This document shows positions 34,418 through 47,537 of a stretch of 64,000 bases of DNA, one piece after another. Where the stretch lies: contig PYIU01000008.1 of the NCBI GenBank assembly GCA_003415625.1, positions 1,798,001-1,862,000 on the forward strand. The letters are read 5' to 3'. Within the stretch, counting starts at the first letter, position 1. Each line of letters begins with the position of its first letter. The position numbers were made by a program, and so were the translations under genes. This stretch comes from Aquanectria penicillioides. Taxonomy: Eukaryota > Ascomycota > Sordariomycetes > Hypocreales > Nectriaceae. Below the pieces are notes generated by a model. That model had not been told where the DNA came from. It saw only the letters and a list, made by a program, of their open reading frames with translations, and did no database searches.

Positions 34418-37215
34418 TTACTTCCCTTCTTTTTCGGCTTCCAGCTTTTCAATTATATCATGAGGGAAGCCCCTTGAAGGCTCCTTGTCCGGCCCAATGG
34501 CACTTTCTTTAATCAAGGATGAAAACGACCATTTCCCTGATCCAACCACCTCGGTCTTTGGCCCATCCACGCCAGGAAGAATGACTTCCATTGTAGTGGT
34601 TGGGGGGACCTCAACATCAAGATTGAACTTCAGTAACCCGTCCTTCTCAGCAGCGACCGACCATTTACTCGATACTTTTCCGTAAGGAGTAAGGTGTTCT
34701 GCCTCAGCGGATGTAAATCCACCACCGAGCACGGGCTCGACTCGCGACTTCTTCCAGCCGACACTCAAACGTTGCAGACCCGCAAGGCGTTCCACCATGA
34801 ACTTGGCCACAGCACCAAACGCGTAATGGTTGAAGGAAGTCATTTCGCCCGGGTTGATGGATCCATCAGGCATCATGCTATCCCAGCGCTCCCAAACTGT
34901 CGTCGCGCCCATGGAAATAGGGTACAACCAGGAAGGGCACTTTTCGTTGAGCAGCATCTTGTACGCCACATCGATGTTTCCGGTTCTCGCGAGGGCTTCG
35001 CAGACGAAAGGCGTGCCGGCAAATCCAGTACCAATTCTAAATGAGTTATTTCGGACAATATCGACGAGTCGATCACCAGCTCTCGCTATTTGCTCTGATG
35101 AAAGAAGTTCAAAGCAAATAGCAAGAGCGTAAGCTGTCTGGGAATCAGACGTCACACGGCCATTCTTGCTCACATATTCCGCCTCAAACTCCTTTCGCGC
35201 AATTTCAGCTTCAACCTGATACTTGGTTGCATCATCAGTGTATCCAAGCAAATTAGCAACCTGTGCAGTCAAGTCAAGAGACTTGATGAGAAAAGCGTTG
35301 GCGACCAGTGGTGGGTCAGTAACAGCCTTGAAGGGCTCATCAGGGGGGGCGTTTGGGTCAAGCCAGTCCTAAATAGCATGTCAGAGTATTCTCAGGTTTG
35401 AAACTCAGGGTAACTCACGGCCAACTGGAAGAGGTTAAAGTCCCACAGATGGGTGCAGCCCGTCTTGTTCCGGGGTATTACACTCAGCCAAGACTTCATT
35501 GATTCATACTGTTGTTGAAGAATCACCGAATCTCCGGTTTCTTCCCAAAGAGCCCAAGGAGCAAGGACCGTTACATCATGCCAAATAGCGCCCGGCCAAA
35601 CGTGACCCCAGAAGAAGTCACCTTGGAGCACGTTGGGGCAAACCATGGGAGGGATTCCGTTTTGCACTTTCTGGTCGAATGCAACATCCCTCAGCCAGTC
35701 TCTCAAAACTCCAAAGCAACCATAAATGAAAGTAGCAGTCGGAGCGAAGAGCGCAAGATCTCCGGTCCATCCTAGACGCTCATCACGCTGGGGACAGTCA
35801 GTTGGAATAGACAAGAAGTTGCCCCTCATGCTCCACTTTGTATTGCTAAAGAGCTGGTTGATCTTTGCATTTGAAGAAGAAAAGGAGCCAGCTTCTTCCA
35901 TGTCTGTGTTGCAAACAACAGCCTCGAGAACATCAAAGACGTCAATATCTTCTGAAGGCCAATTATCGATTTGGGCGTAACGGAAACCGTGGAATGTGAA
36001 TCGCGGCTCATAAGTCTCCCCGACTTCATCGCCTCGCAGGATATAGATGTCGCGCGCTTTGCAGATTCGGAGCGGCCGGATGCCAAGCTCACCATTCTCC
36101 AGAACCTCGGCGTGCGATAGGGTAAGGCTGTGGCCACGCGGGCCTTTGACCTTTTTAACTCGTAGATATCCAACAAGATTCTGACCAAAATCGAGAATGG
36201 TCTTTCCTGATGGAGTCGAAATCTTTTCTATGGGCTTAACGGTTTGGATACGTCTTGCGGGCTCCTTGAAGCCGGCAATGAGATCTACACTCTCAGCAAT
36301 TGCAGGTAGCACCTCAACACCCTTCCAGCCTTCTGACTTGGCACCGGGCCTGGACCAGCCGGAAATCTCGGCAGTAGAGTCATACTTCTCGCCGTCGTAC
36401 AGTTCTGCCAGTCGAATTGGGCCTTGGGCCGCAGTCCAGGTATCATCGGTTGAGATGGTATGGACTGTGCCATCAAGATACCGGATCTCGAGCTGGGCCA
36501 ACACAGCAGTTCGAGTTCCCCACAGGTTTCGACGACCGCCCTGGAAACTCAGTCTTCCTCTGTACCATCCCTCAGCAACTCTGAATCCCAGGCAATTAGC
36601 CTGTGATGATAAAAGCTCGGTAACATCGTAGGTTTGGTAGTGTAGCTGGCCCTGGTATTGTGTCCAGCCTGGCGCTAGGAAGTAATCACCTACTCTCTTC
36701 CCATTTATTTCTGCTTCATAGATACCCTGAGCGGTGACGTAGAGCCTTGCTGAAGAAATATTGCTCTCCACAGTGAATTCTTTGCGGAATAGATCCTCTG
36801 GCTGGGGCTGATGGATATCAACCTCTGACCATGGAGCAGTAATAAGCTTGCTTGTCCAGTCATGTCGGCTCAGAAGTCCAAGTTCGATAGAAGATGGGTC
36901 GCTCCAGGGGAGGAATTCCGAGGTGTCGTTTCCACGGGCCCGAACACGGACAGAATATCGCTTTCTTGAACCCAGAGGCTCGGTTCCCGGCCACGGAACA
37001 AGATGAGACTCTTCAGAAGACGCCCGGGTCAACGAAATATTGACGGTATCTACACCTTTAATCTCATTCAATTCAATTTCATATTCAGCTTGCTTGAAGT
37101 TTGATGGTACGTTTGCGAAGCGCCACGAGATACGCGGACTGGTCTCATGTACACCCAGAGTGTAGCCAGGGCGGTAGTGTTCGAAGCGAACGTCCACCAC
37201 CGACGCTCCAGCCAT
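34418..37215 (-). CDS. Alpha-L-rhamnosidase, GH78
   Basis: Exon 1 37215-35419 and exon 2 35368-34418, with a 50-nt intron; 915 residues. It cleaves terminal alpha-L-rhamnose from rhamnogalacturonan side structures, flavonoid glycosides or saponins. The domain order is normal: an N-terminal beta-sandwich, the DFGQNLVGY region, the (alpha/alpha)6 catalytic barrel and a C-terminal beta-sandwich. The likely general acid sits in CPQRDERLGWTGD (Asp or Glu near 478-479). The likely general base is Glu759 in TTVWERW. No signal peptide is visible at MAGASVVDVRFEHY, so the enzyme is probably intracellular, acting on imported glycosides or oligosaccharides. With the two GH28 genes nearby it points to a pectin or plant-glycoside diet. 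Confidence 0.96.
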
Positions 37216-38151
37216 TTTTGGAAAGCAATTTTTTTTTTTTAATTAATGGTTGGTTGACTGGGATTTTCAATCATGAAAAAAAGGAGGTTGCCAGAACGAC
37301 GGTCTTTTTTCGCTGTAGAGCTACCTGCTTGGATGATATGTACTTGGACGGATTCGGGCGAACAGGGGCCGAAAAGCCTATTGAGGGGTAAGAAGACTGG
37401 GTCCTCTCATGACCTTGAGAATCAGGCGAGCTTTTGGCGAGGTTCAGCCGTGAAACAACTGGGCCCGGGAAATCCGGACACGCAGAAGCAGCGGTCAAAC
37501 TCTGCCAGTATCGGTCATCATCAAAGACTTTGGAGACGTGACGACTTGTGGCGTCGAGGAGCTGCCAAAGCCGAAACTGTAACTTGCCCCGCAGCGTGAG
37601 TTGATCGCGCTGGTGAGAGAGAATCTCATGACGCCGAGACACCCTCGAAAGACGGATTGCAAGCACGAAATTTTCAATATCAACACCACCCGAAGGCGTA
37701 AATGAACATCCGGGCTCGACTTTGGAGCTGCCGCGGCTTCTCCGCATAAGGCCCATGTTTGCGAGCCATTCCGTAGAATATCGCTCAGAGGCGGAGCCTA
37801 TTGTGGAGTCGGATCGCATGTTCGGGCTATCCCCAAGCGAACCAAGTCCCCGGAACGGAGAATGCGGCCAAACGTCTGGCAGGCTACGCGGAAACAGTCT
37901 CTGGGGATTGTGGGGATATTAAATCTGCTACTCTCAGCTAAGAAAATCAATTGATGATGGCCTGGATCTAGGCGTCGGAAATAGGGTTGATGCTTCGGCA
38001 GATCCAGCGCACTAGACCTAGCCCGCCGCTGGAACAAAGTGCACCACAAAAAGCAAGTCTCACATGTTCATGTCATGCATGATACTCTCTGCTAGAAGAA
38101 ATAAGTTGAACCTATCATGACCATCCCTACGCGATCCTTTCATGAGTCTTG
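37216..38151. other. Intergenic region upstream of the rhamnosidase gene
   Basis: A poly-T tract (37231-37240) sits just before the rhamnosidase start. The 182-residue ORF on the minus strand (37271-37819) has no recognisable domain. The rest is the 3' flank of the amino-acid oxidase gene. Confidence 0.55.
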
Positions 38152-40438
38152 TCAAGCCGTGACACTCAAGGAGCTAAAATCCAGCATGCTGCACACAGCC
38201 TCGGCTCCAGCCTCCACTTCACCCATTTCCTTCAAGTGTTCCTGACGGTGCATGATAGCAACAACCGACTGCCAGTCAGCGGTGTTGGGCTCCATGTAAG
38301 GAGGAAGGCCAACAAAGGGATTCCCTTCCTGGTCCTGTCCAAGAATTTCTCTCGCGTGGTAGAACAACGGGTTGTTGTAAAGGTTCAATCCCAGCCACGA
38401 GTAGAGGCCGTGGACAACGCTCTCCAAGGCTCCCACAACCCAAGCGTGGTGTGGGCTCGCCGCCTCGCCAACAATCACCACATCACCAGCGGGTTGGATG
38501 AGCTTTCCCCACATCGACGTGAACTGCATGGGGCGGAAAAAGGCAAAAGCTCCCGCGCTGTTGGGATCCTCGGACCAATCCCACGCATGGTGGTCCACGT
38601 AGTTGTCATGTATCAGCTTACTCAGGTGCTCTTCTGTCATATCCTGGCTTTTGTGCAGACGAGCAAGGTCACGGATCAGCAACTCCTTCAGACGAGTCTC
38701 CTCCTTGACTTTTTCCTGGTGGTCGGGATTGGTCGAAATGAGCGACCCAATCCGCTCCGAATCTTGCTGCCAGGTGTAAGAGCAGAGCAAGACAGCCTCT
38801 GTGCCCTCTTTATCATAGATGTTGTATGAAGGGTAGACACATGTCCTCAAGGAAAGGTCGGAGTGACCAAGGCCCCCGGACTTAATGTTGTTCTCTCCAA
38901 GATCGTGAATCCACCAGGCTTTCTTGAACTTGATGGCGACCTTGGCAGAGGTACCGTATCCCAACGAGCGAATGGCTTGCTTGATAGGGTACGTAAGTCC
39001 AGCTTCTCGCAAATCCATGTGTCGGAGGCATCCAAGAGTTGTAGTATTAAATACAGCGTTGTAGCTCTTCACCTCTTTGCCGGAATCGTTGACGATGTCG
39101 ATCTCAACGTTCATCTCCTGCTTCGCCCGGATGGCAGTTACACGAGAGTTATATGTGGGCTTCTTGGAGATACTCTTCTCCATATTCTTAGCAAGCTGCT
39201 GGGCGCCGCCAAGAACACACCACCAAGGAACATTATCATCGTATTGGAAATCGAGAGATTCAAGCACCGTCTCGCTATGAGCCTGGTCATACCAATTGGT
39301 CCCTCTGAAATACAATCAGCTTCTCATCATATTGTTGTCCGAGCCGTTACTTACCCGTTGAAAGTTTCCATCCATTCAATCGTGTCGTAGTTGTAAGGAG
39401 GCGGGGGGATTGCTCCATCCTTTGGAAGGTCATCATGCTCACTAAATCAAGAATCAGTTGAGAATTTTCGCCACAAAAGATAATGATATTCCTCTTACGT
39501 GGCAAGGAATTGACGCGTACTGAACTTGTCATAGTTCATAAGCAGGTTCCAACCTTGCTTCCCAGGCTTCTTCATCTCATTTCGCACATGTTCAATAGAT
39601 GCCTCCATGACCGCATCCGGACTGCTGGCAAAAACCCTGTCATATTTTAGCGTCTGAAAAGGTACAGCTTTTCAAATATGTGACGTACTTTTGAGGAATC
39701 GTTCCTTCGCCGTTGATAAGAAAAGGGTCGTTGTCCTGTCCTTGTTTCTGAACTTCGGTGTACCCATCAGCCCACACGGTGATATCATTGTAGCTCCAGG
39801 GTTCTTTGCCCTTAGCCTTTCCTCCATTGTTCATATAGTAAGGGATAAGAGATCCATCTTTAGCATCGGGGTTTTCTTTAAAGTTGATTTTCCCCATTCC
39901 TAATTTGGCAAAGAGATCAAAAGTTCTGCTCTCGTTAGTCCATCATTATTCCAGATAGCAAAATTCAAACTTGAACATACCGTTTCATAACTGGGTTCTC
40001 GGGAAATCTCATCGCACCCACGTCGTAGTAAAGATGGGAGGTTTGAGGACCATCAAAATTGTAGGTAAAAAGACGACCTCCAACTCTATTTTGTCCAGAG
40101 GCCTCGACAATATCATACTCGAACGTCAAGTCCACACCTTTCTTACTGAGCTCAGAGTTGAGGTACTCAAGTACCATGGCAGTAAATAGACCAGCCGCTC
40201 CAGCACCGATAACACCAATCTTAACGTTCTGTGGTTGAGCCCCAAGTTTCACGTCTTTGGGCGACCCATCGCAGAGCGATGGGGCATCTGGAAGCCTATC
40301 TTTGGGAAGGGGAACCAAATTTTGGTTATCTGGTAGTGCTGCTCGATGGCGATTAAATTCTTGCGAAGTGCCTCTGATGGCATGTTGCTTAGCCCATTGC
40401 GCCTTGAGGGGTTCCTCTGGGTTTAATGTCAGAGACAT
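38152..40438 (-). CDS. L-amino-acid oxidase (FAD-dependent flavin amine oxidase)
   Basis: Five exons: 40438-39981, 39925-39689, 39636-39499, 39441-39355 and 39304-38152, with introns of 51-57 nt; 690 residues. The enzyme oxidatively deaminates L-amino acids to keto acids, ammonia and hydrogen peroxide. The dinucleotide-binding GAGAAG motif lies near residues 78-83, followed by a GGRLFTY segment and YYDVGAMRFPENP. The substrate-domain phrases WMETFNG and NWYDQAHSE follow, and the C-terminal FAD motif is VGEASPHHAW-like (GEAASPHHAWVVG). This fits the fungal LAAO group that includes Trichoderma L-lysine oxidase; substrate preference cannot be read off. No signal peptide is visible. Ammonia and keto acid production may supply nitrogen, and peroxide may be antagonistic to other microbes. 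Confidence 0.92.
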
Positions 40439-42382
40439 AGTGCTATTTGATGCTTTGCAATGACAACCAAATAGTGATGGAGGTGCTGGAGGTTGATTTG
40501 GAAAGAGGAGTTATTGGATAGATTCTCTCCCATATTTATACATCTCTAGCTCCCCAGAGTTCGACCACACGGAACTCGTTCAACTCCTCATCGTCGAGGC
40601 GGTCTAGCTCAACGACGCCTCTTTCATGTCTGGATTCATCTGGACTCCAGCGGTAACCCCATTCGGGGCGGCCCGCGAGCAATAGTTGTTTTCCAAACGT
40701 GGGGGGGACGCAATAGACCTTGACATAACACTTCGATGCGCAGTAACTAGGCAGTCTATGGGCTCAGCAAACCTTCTCGGCCATGCATGTCTAATACCAC
40801 CAACGACACATATCATCCGCTACGCCAGTGGCTGAGCCTTGATGCTTCCAGCTTTCTCTGAGCCTGCCATGCCGTTTTTTCGAGCGGTCTGGGATGGCTG
40901 ACTGTCAGACTAAGTTCAATAAATTTATGCACGCGCGCTGCATTCCTCAGCTATTGTCTCAGAGCTTTAGTTTAACTTCCACAATTCACGAATTTGTCTA
41001 GCTCAGCTCATGTACCATATGATCTATCGAATTTACTCCATCGGATCTCTATCCTTTTACCTTTGCATTGTCTGCTCACCACGCACGGGGCTTGCATGAG
41101 CGTAGCTCATTAGCCCAGCCAAGGCTCTCCAGCTACGTCAAGTTCCAGCCGAAAAAATAGGGTCCTATTCACCAAATAAGAAAATTATGGACCTCTGCGG
41201 GTATCATAAATCAATAAATTCCACATGGAAGTATGAAGAAACGCATAGTGCAGCTGTGGCTAGCTGAGCATCGCCCATCCGTTTCGCATTCTCTGAATCC
41301 AGCAAGGTTCACAGAGTAATCACATTTCATCTGTGCGGCACTGCATATCAACGAGAAGTGTAAATGACGATAACCCCTCGTATCTAATTGACGCTCTTTG
41401 TGAGCTTCGTTCTTTGAGTACAATACAGTTCGATAGCACTAGTAAGAACTTGGATGATTCAACCAGGCAACATGGTTCAGCATACAGCCACATTGAACAT
41501 CAGCGGAGCCAAGTGGCTGAATAAACTTACAACATTAGTAAAGATGGAGCCAACGGGATCCTTGGGCTGCGGCGGCAGGTCAGCTTTCGCTATTTCTCAT
41601 ACTTTTCGAAAGCAAGGAGTTGCTATTGTACATTCCTGCCACACACCAGCTGAATTGGGGGCCCCGTTTTTTAGAAATTCCCGAAACCGAATGTGATCCT
41701 CAGCAGTGATGATGAGCTTCTTAACGAGTTCTTGCTCAGGGCTAAAAATTCATCCCACTAGACAATTGTCAGAATCGAGGAGTAGATCAGGGGATCGGCA
41801 GTTCGTAGCACAGATTCGAGAACTCGCACCCTACTCATTCCATGATATCTCGTTGAAACAATACATGGCACATATCGTATGTCAAACATGAGAGTAAATT
41901 TCAAAAGTGAAGAAACAACAGGGGTGAGGTGAGATGCATGAACCAATAATGTCCAAACTGGGCATCAGCGGGGGCAGCCAGCTCGCAACAAGACAACTGA
42001 CTGCGCACTAACCCCTGGAGATTCTGGAGATTCACGGCCATAAATTAAAATGCACGTAAATAATGATAAGTGATGGTCGCAAGTATACATTCTAACTTCG
42101 GTTCCTCCCCTACCACGTCTCTCCAACCATTGCGTCTTGGACATGAACACATAGGGATTCAATACAAATGCTCATCATCGATTGGTTACCCAGAAGCACT
42201 GGTGCTGCATTACCTGAAACTCCGCGCTTATTAGGGCCAACACAGGCAGAAACGAGTGACACAGCCCCCTTCACAATGTAGTATGACCAACTTGAGTCCT
42301 GCCATGTCTTTTTATTTCCCTCATTTGACCTCCTCTATTTTGGTCGGAGACCTTATCGAGAGGTTTCACTGAGCTGAGCGAC
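40439..42382. other. Intergenic region, 1.9 kb
   Basis: Divergent promoter region between the amino-acid oxidase and the STAND gene. Only short ORFs without domains on either strand. Confidence 0.55.
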
Positions 42383-45300
42383 ATGGCCGACCCTTTCGGA
42401 ATTATTGGGCTCGTTGCCCTGGCTGGCCAAGTCCTCAACGGCCTCGTCCAACTTGGACTAGATATCAAGAAGGCACCCTCCGAGGCCCGAAAGTTCATGC
42501 GCCAGCTGCAGGCTCTGAAGACTTGTCTCGCGGAGACCAACATGAACTTGGTTCTCAATGGCGAGTTTGTTGAGGCTTTTCGCGGGCATCATTCCACTAT
42601 TCTCTCGCAAATGCAAACTACAACCCAGACCGATACTAGACAAATGATATCGGCCTGCCAGGAGGAGCTAGATGGTTTGGTCAAGACCTTGCATAAAAGA
42701 TCGCCCCATGGATTAAGCTGGGAGAGAGTCAAGGCAGCTTTTCTCGCCCAGAAGACTGCGAGCGCCGTTGCAAACTTGCACCAGCAATGCCAGATCCTTA
42801 ACAGTCTTGTGGCAATTGACGGGGTTGCTCTTAATGCCAGAACATACAATGAAGTACGACACATTCGCAAGGAGCAACAAGAGACGAATAGTTTAGTCGC
42901 TGAACTACATGGCCGCCAAGATTCCAAGGAGGCGATGGAGAACCGAAAGGCTATTTTAGACTGGCTGTCACCGGTGAACTACGCTTCGCAACACCATGAT
43001 TTCATCGCCAAGCGGCAACCCGGGACCGGAAACTGGCTTCTTGAATCTCATGAGTACCACGCTTGGTTAAACTCAAATCAGGGGGTGCTCCACTGCCCTG
43101 GCATCCCTGGCGCGGGAAAAACAATTCTGACAGCAACGCTCATCGATCACCTCCTGACAACACACGAAGGCGATTTAGATGTAGGTATCGGATATATCTA
43201 CTGCAATTACCAGCGACAAGAAACTCAGAAAGCAGAAGACTTATTCGCTGCTTTGCTGAAGCAGCTGTGCCAGCGAATAGACTTCATCCCCGAAACCTTA
43301 GACACACTCTACGAAGAATGCAAGTCCAAAGACAGGTCCCGCCCGAATTTTGCTGGTCTTTCAAAGTGCCTTCAGTCTATAGTATCCCTCTATTCAAACG
43401 TGTTCATCATGATTGATGCGCTTGACGAGTGCCAAGAGAGTGAGAGACAAAGGTTTTTAATCGAACTTGACGCAATCAGGCAAGGTTCAACAGCAAACGT
43501 CTTTGCCACCTCTAGGTTTATTCCAGGCATTTTGGATCACTTCTCAGGATACCCCTCTCTCGAAATTCGCGCAAGCAAGGACGATGTGGAAATATTTTTA
43601 GAACAAAACATGACCAAACTCAAATCTTTCGCTCAACGGAACTCTAATTTGAGGGAAGAGATTAAATCTTCAATTTCGAACGCGGTCGATGGCATGTAAA
43701 GCTTCCTCTCCATTTTTCACAAACATATGTTTTGCTAACAGTGCTCCAGGTTTCTTTTGGCAAAAACATACCTGGATTTGATGGGCGGCATGTTTACCAT
43801 CAAAGCTATTAAGACAGCACTCCTCAGCATCAAAACTCAGTCATTGGCCGGTGATGATGAAAAGGTCAAAACATTACGCGCTGCCTACGATCAAGCCATG
43901 GATCGCATTACTCGCCAGGATTCTGGTGAGAAAGAGCTCGCGTTGCAAGTTTTAGCATGGTTAACATTCGCCAAGAGGCCACTTACAGTCCTTGAACTTC
44001 GGCATGCTCTTGCAGTAGAAATTGGAGAATCTGAATTCGACGAAGATAACATACCTGATCTCGAAGATATTGTTTCAATTTGTGCTGGGTTGGTCACTGT
44101 TGACGAAGCGAGTACGATTATCCGACTGGCCCATTACACAGCACAAGAGTACCTTCAACAGACAAGAGAACGATGGTTTCCAAGTGCTGAGGCCGATATC
44201 GCCTTAACGTGCGTGTCCTACCTCAATTTTGATGTTTTCGAGTCCGGGGTGGCAGAAGACTACGGAAGACGGATGCAAGACTATCCACTTTATGAGTACG
44301 CGGCTTTCAATTGGGGGTACCACGCTCGGGGCAACATGAAGTCTTGTGAGGGGGTCTTGGATTTTCTGGAATGTCCCGGAAAACTAGAGGCGAACTTCCA
44401 GGTTATAAATGCAGTAGTAGAAAGGGGCGTGTACAGTTCTCAATACTCAACAGAAGCAACAGGGATGCATTTAGCCGCGTGGTTCGGGATTCAAGAAGCA
44501 ATGGACGCGCCATGGGCGAACACCTTACTCCGCTCGACAGACCGTCGTAACGCCAATCCAATACTGTGGGCAGCAGAAAACGGTCAGCATGGGATGGTCA
44601 AGCTAATTCTTGAGAGAGGAATTGAGCCTGACTATGAAGATGACGTCGGACGTACACCATTGAGAGTAGCGTCTGAAAGGGGACACCCAAAGGTTGTCGA
44701 AGTACTGCTAGCAACTGGCAAGTTGCAGCCAGATCCCGCCGAAGCTATTGCTCTTCGTTACCAAACCCCGCTCTCCTATGCTGCAGAAAATGGACATGAA
44801 GATGTTGTAAAGCTATTACTGAAAGCCGGAGCCAACCCGGAACTCGCGGATAAGGAAGGCGAAACACCTTTGATGTACGCCGCAGAGGGCGGTCACGAGG
44901 GGACTATCAAAACACTCGTCACAACTGGAGGGGCAAATCAACATTCAACTACCACCAGCAGTCGGTACCCGGGAGCTGGACGCACGGCATTATACTTCGC
45001 GGCGTATAACGGACATCTCACCGCAGTGCAGAGGCTCTTAGAATATGGATCGACCGTTGAGTTTTGTCTTCGTTACAAATTGGGAGGGTTCGGCATTCGT
45101 CCTATCGGTGTAATTAATGGGAACTTATCCGAGGGCGGGTTCATCCGAACACACTTGACAGTCCTTCACCCCGCGGTCGAAATGGGATTCGAACCAGTTG
45201 TACGCCTACTTCTGGATAAAGGGCTCGAGGTTAATCAGTTATCCACTGAGATCAAAGCTCACAAGGCGAAAAAATACTCACGGTAAGAACGCAAATGCAT

Positions 45301-45599
45301 CTACTATCCAAGGCAATAATTCTGATCAATGTGCCAATAGAGAGTCGGGATCTAACGTCTTGCAACGCCATCTTGTTGACATAGTGCAGGTAGTAAAGAG
45401 AACAGCCCTTTCTATAGCCGTCGAAAGGGGCCATGCCGATGTCGCGGCGTTGCTCAAAGCAAAAGGAGGTGTTGATACCCACGACATTGAGGAGAAACGC
45501 TTAGTGCCCGATTCGTTAGAGTTCGATGACAAGGGAGCCACATATCTCGAGGTGATTGGTGACGAAAAGGTTACCAGGACAGTCACTTTTGATCCATGA
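42383..45599 (+). CDS. NACHT-ankyrin STAND (NLR-like) protein
   Basis: Three exons: 42383-43695, 43750-45282 and 45341-45599, with introns of 54 and 58 nt; 1034 residues. The N-terminal helical domain (residues 1-130, starting MADPFGIIGLVALAGQ) matches the fungal STAND effector-domain type with a hydrophobic first helix. The NACHT nucleotide-binding module follows, with Walker A GIPGAGKT (about 240) and Walker B FIMIDALDE (about 340). A winged-helix segment (ELALQVLAWL...RPLTVLELRHAL) lies near 510-540. At least six ankyrin-type repeats run from about residue 690 to 1000. Such proteins are thought to sense non-self or damage and trigger heterokaryon-incompatibility-like cell death or defence. 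The last ankyrin repeat spans the second intron. Motifs look intact, so a functional ATPase switch is likely. Confidence 0.92.
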
Positions 45600-46225
45600 T
45601 CCTCATCCAGGATATCTCTAGGCTTCAAGCTCGCCTTCAGTGCACATAGTTCCGGGGACCGGTCTTTTTTTTCCTAAGGGAGAATAGGGAGAATAATCAT
45701 TGAAAAAAAAATTGGTATAGAAAATTGAGAGACTTCACTTTGATATTCGGAGGGCAGTGGCAGACAAGAAGCATAACGCCAAGCCGGACAACTTTGGCCA
45801 CCGATTATTGGTGGGTTGGCCCTTGATTTAGCACTAGGTGACGACAGCAATGGCCCTGAGCCCAGGCCCTGGCATCATTTGAGCATAATTCAAGGACGGT
45901 TTCGAAAATTTCCTTCTCACATGTGCTTGTTCAGAAAATCGGGGCTATTTATTAAGCCTTGTACAAGAAATCCACAACAGGCACTCTTATCAGTAAGTCA
46001 TGCTTGGAGTGATTTCGCACTCGGGTGTCTCTGAGTGCTTGTGGTGCTGTCACCCCACCATGCCTGATTCGTCCCCGTCCATACCCCGACTCGCCGACAT
46101 TAGGCTCGACTAAGCCCGAACCACATCCCGAACGAGGCCTCCGTCCGGAACCTCTTCTCAACTCGCATCTTCCTCCTCCATCCCCGCCGGTTTCCATCTC
46201 CGTGATCGCACTTGTGCGCGCAATC
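45600..46225. other. Intergenic spacer
   Basis: 3' flank of the STAND gene and 5' region of the AIM3-like gene. Upstream in-frame codons from 46025 give no recognisable sequence. Confidence 0.55.
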
Positions 46226-47537
46226 ATGACCAGCAAAGCCAAGGAAATCATGAAGAAGGGGTGGCACCCGGAAAAAGCCGGGTACCAAAATCCGAGGTCA
46301 AGTCGTATGCAATCACAGCTGTCGCTCCTGAGAATGCAGTTGCTCACGAAACATCTTCCTAGTCTGGCCTTTTGCACAGAAACAAATCCGAAGACAAAGC
46401 CTCCAATCATACCTCCGTCCCTCTCTCTCAACTTCGCGACCCGTCATCGTTCGCGCCACCTCCTAAGCGCACTGGCTCAGGCCTTGCCCCGGCCCCTCCT
46501 CCAACCTCAACACCCCGAAAGGTCATCACAGCGCCGTCGAAATATCAAGACCCTCGCGCCGACCCCGTCGAGACACCAACATACCAAAAACAGCTACAGG
46601 ATCCGTACCACCAGCCCCAACAGGTAGAGGAGGAGGAGGAAGCTCCTCCGCCAGTTCCATACAGGGTCAACACTACTGGTCTCGCAACAAATCACCTGCC
46701 ACCTCCACCAGGGAGGAGAGATGGTGCAGATGGGCGATCCCCTCCCCCATTACCCCTCCTTCATATCAATCCGCAGTTTCTGGAAGCAATCCTGCCCCCC
46801 CAGGCTTACCACCGCGTCTACCTCCGAGGACCAACTCGGCGAGTTCGACGGCAAGTCCTGCGGCTGTCAGTCCCAACTCCACTGGCAACGGGCTTCTAAA
46901 CAAAGGAGCCATCAGTCGCCTTGGCTCCGCTGGCATATCGGTTCCCGGTCTTGGTATAGGCCGCTCGAGTCCAGCAAACCAAAGCTCACCCAATCCGCTC
47001 CCTCCTCCTCGACCTGGCGCCGCTATCCCACCACCAGGGTCACATATAAACGAGCTCCAAAACCGCTTCTCTAAGCTAGGCACATCCTCAACTGCCCCCT
47101 CCAATCCCCCAGCTGAAGGCACTACTTGGGCACAAAAGCAAGCTGCGCTCAAGACTGCTTCAGCATTTCACAAGGACCCATCATCGGTATCGTTTTCTGA
47201 TGCCAAGGCCGCTGCGAGCACCGCCAACAACTTCCGACAGCGCCATGGAGAACAGATCGCTTCTGGGGTTAATGCCGCGAACAACTTAAACCAAAAGTAC
47301 GGGCTCATGGACAAGGCGGGAAACTACGCGGGCTCAGGGAGCGCTCAGAGCCTCGGACAACAGAGCGGCGTTGCCGCAACCACGGCTTCAATCCCTAGTT
47401 TAGCAGGGAAGAAGAAACCGCCCCCACCCCCACCTCCAAAGAAGAGGGGTCTCGGAACCACACCAGCAGCTCCAAGTATTCCCAGCGGTGAGGATGCTCC
47501 GCCACCAATCCCTATGGCAACGAGGCCTCAGTTCTGA
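46226..47537 (+). CDS. AIM3-like proline-rich protein (actin-patch associated), model uncertain
   Basis: The N-terminus (ATG 46226) reads MTSKAKEIMKKGWHPEK, the KGWHPE signature of the fungal AIM3-like family. A likely intron runs 46297-46379 (donor GTCAAG, weak; acceptor GCACAG). Pro-rich text follows (RDPSSFAPPPKRTG, LPPPPGRRDG). The frame then changes: the C-terminal part (LPPRLPPRTNS, INELQNRFSKLG, TTWAQKQAALKTA, NNFRQRHGEQ) is in another frame up to TGA 47535-47537. Either a second intron (46724-46776, GTGCAG...CGCAG) joins them in phase, or a one-base error or mutation lies in the C-run near 46747. The family carries SH3-binding PxxP motifs and in yeast associates with Rvs167 and cortical actin patches. 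Its function here is inferred by family. Confidence 0.75.

Noticed and set aside
37271..37819. 182-residue minus-strand ORF upstream of the rhamnosidase
   Set aside because: No homology signal by eye; overlaps ORFs on the other strand and the rhamnosidase promoter.
45180..45200. tRNA B-box-like GATTCGAACC string
   Set aside because: It lies inside an ankyrin repeat of the STAND gene, and there is no matching A box or cloverleaf.
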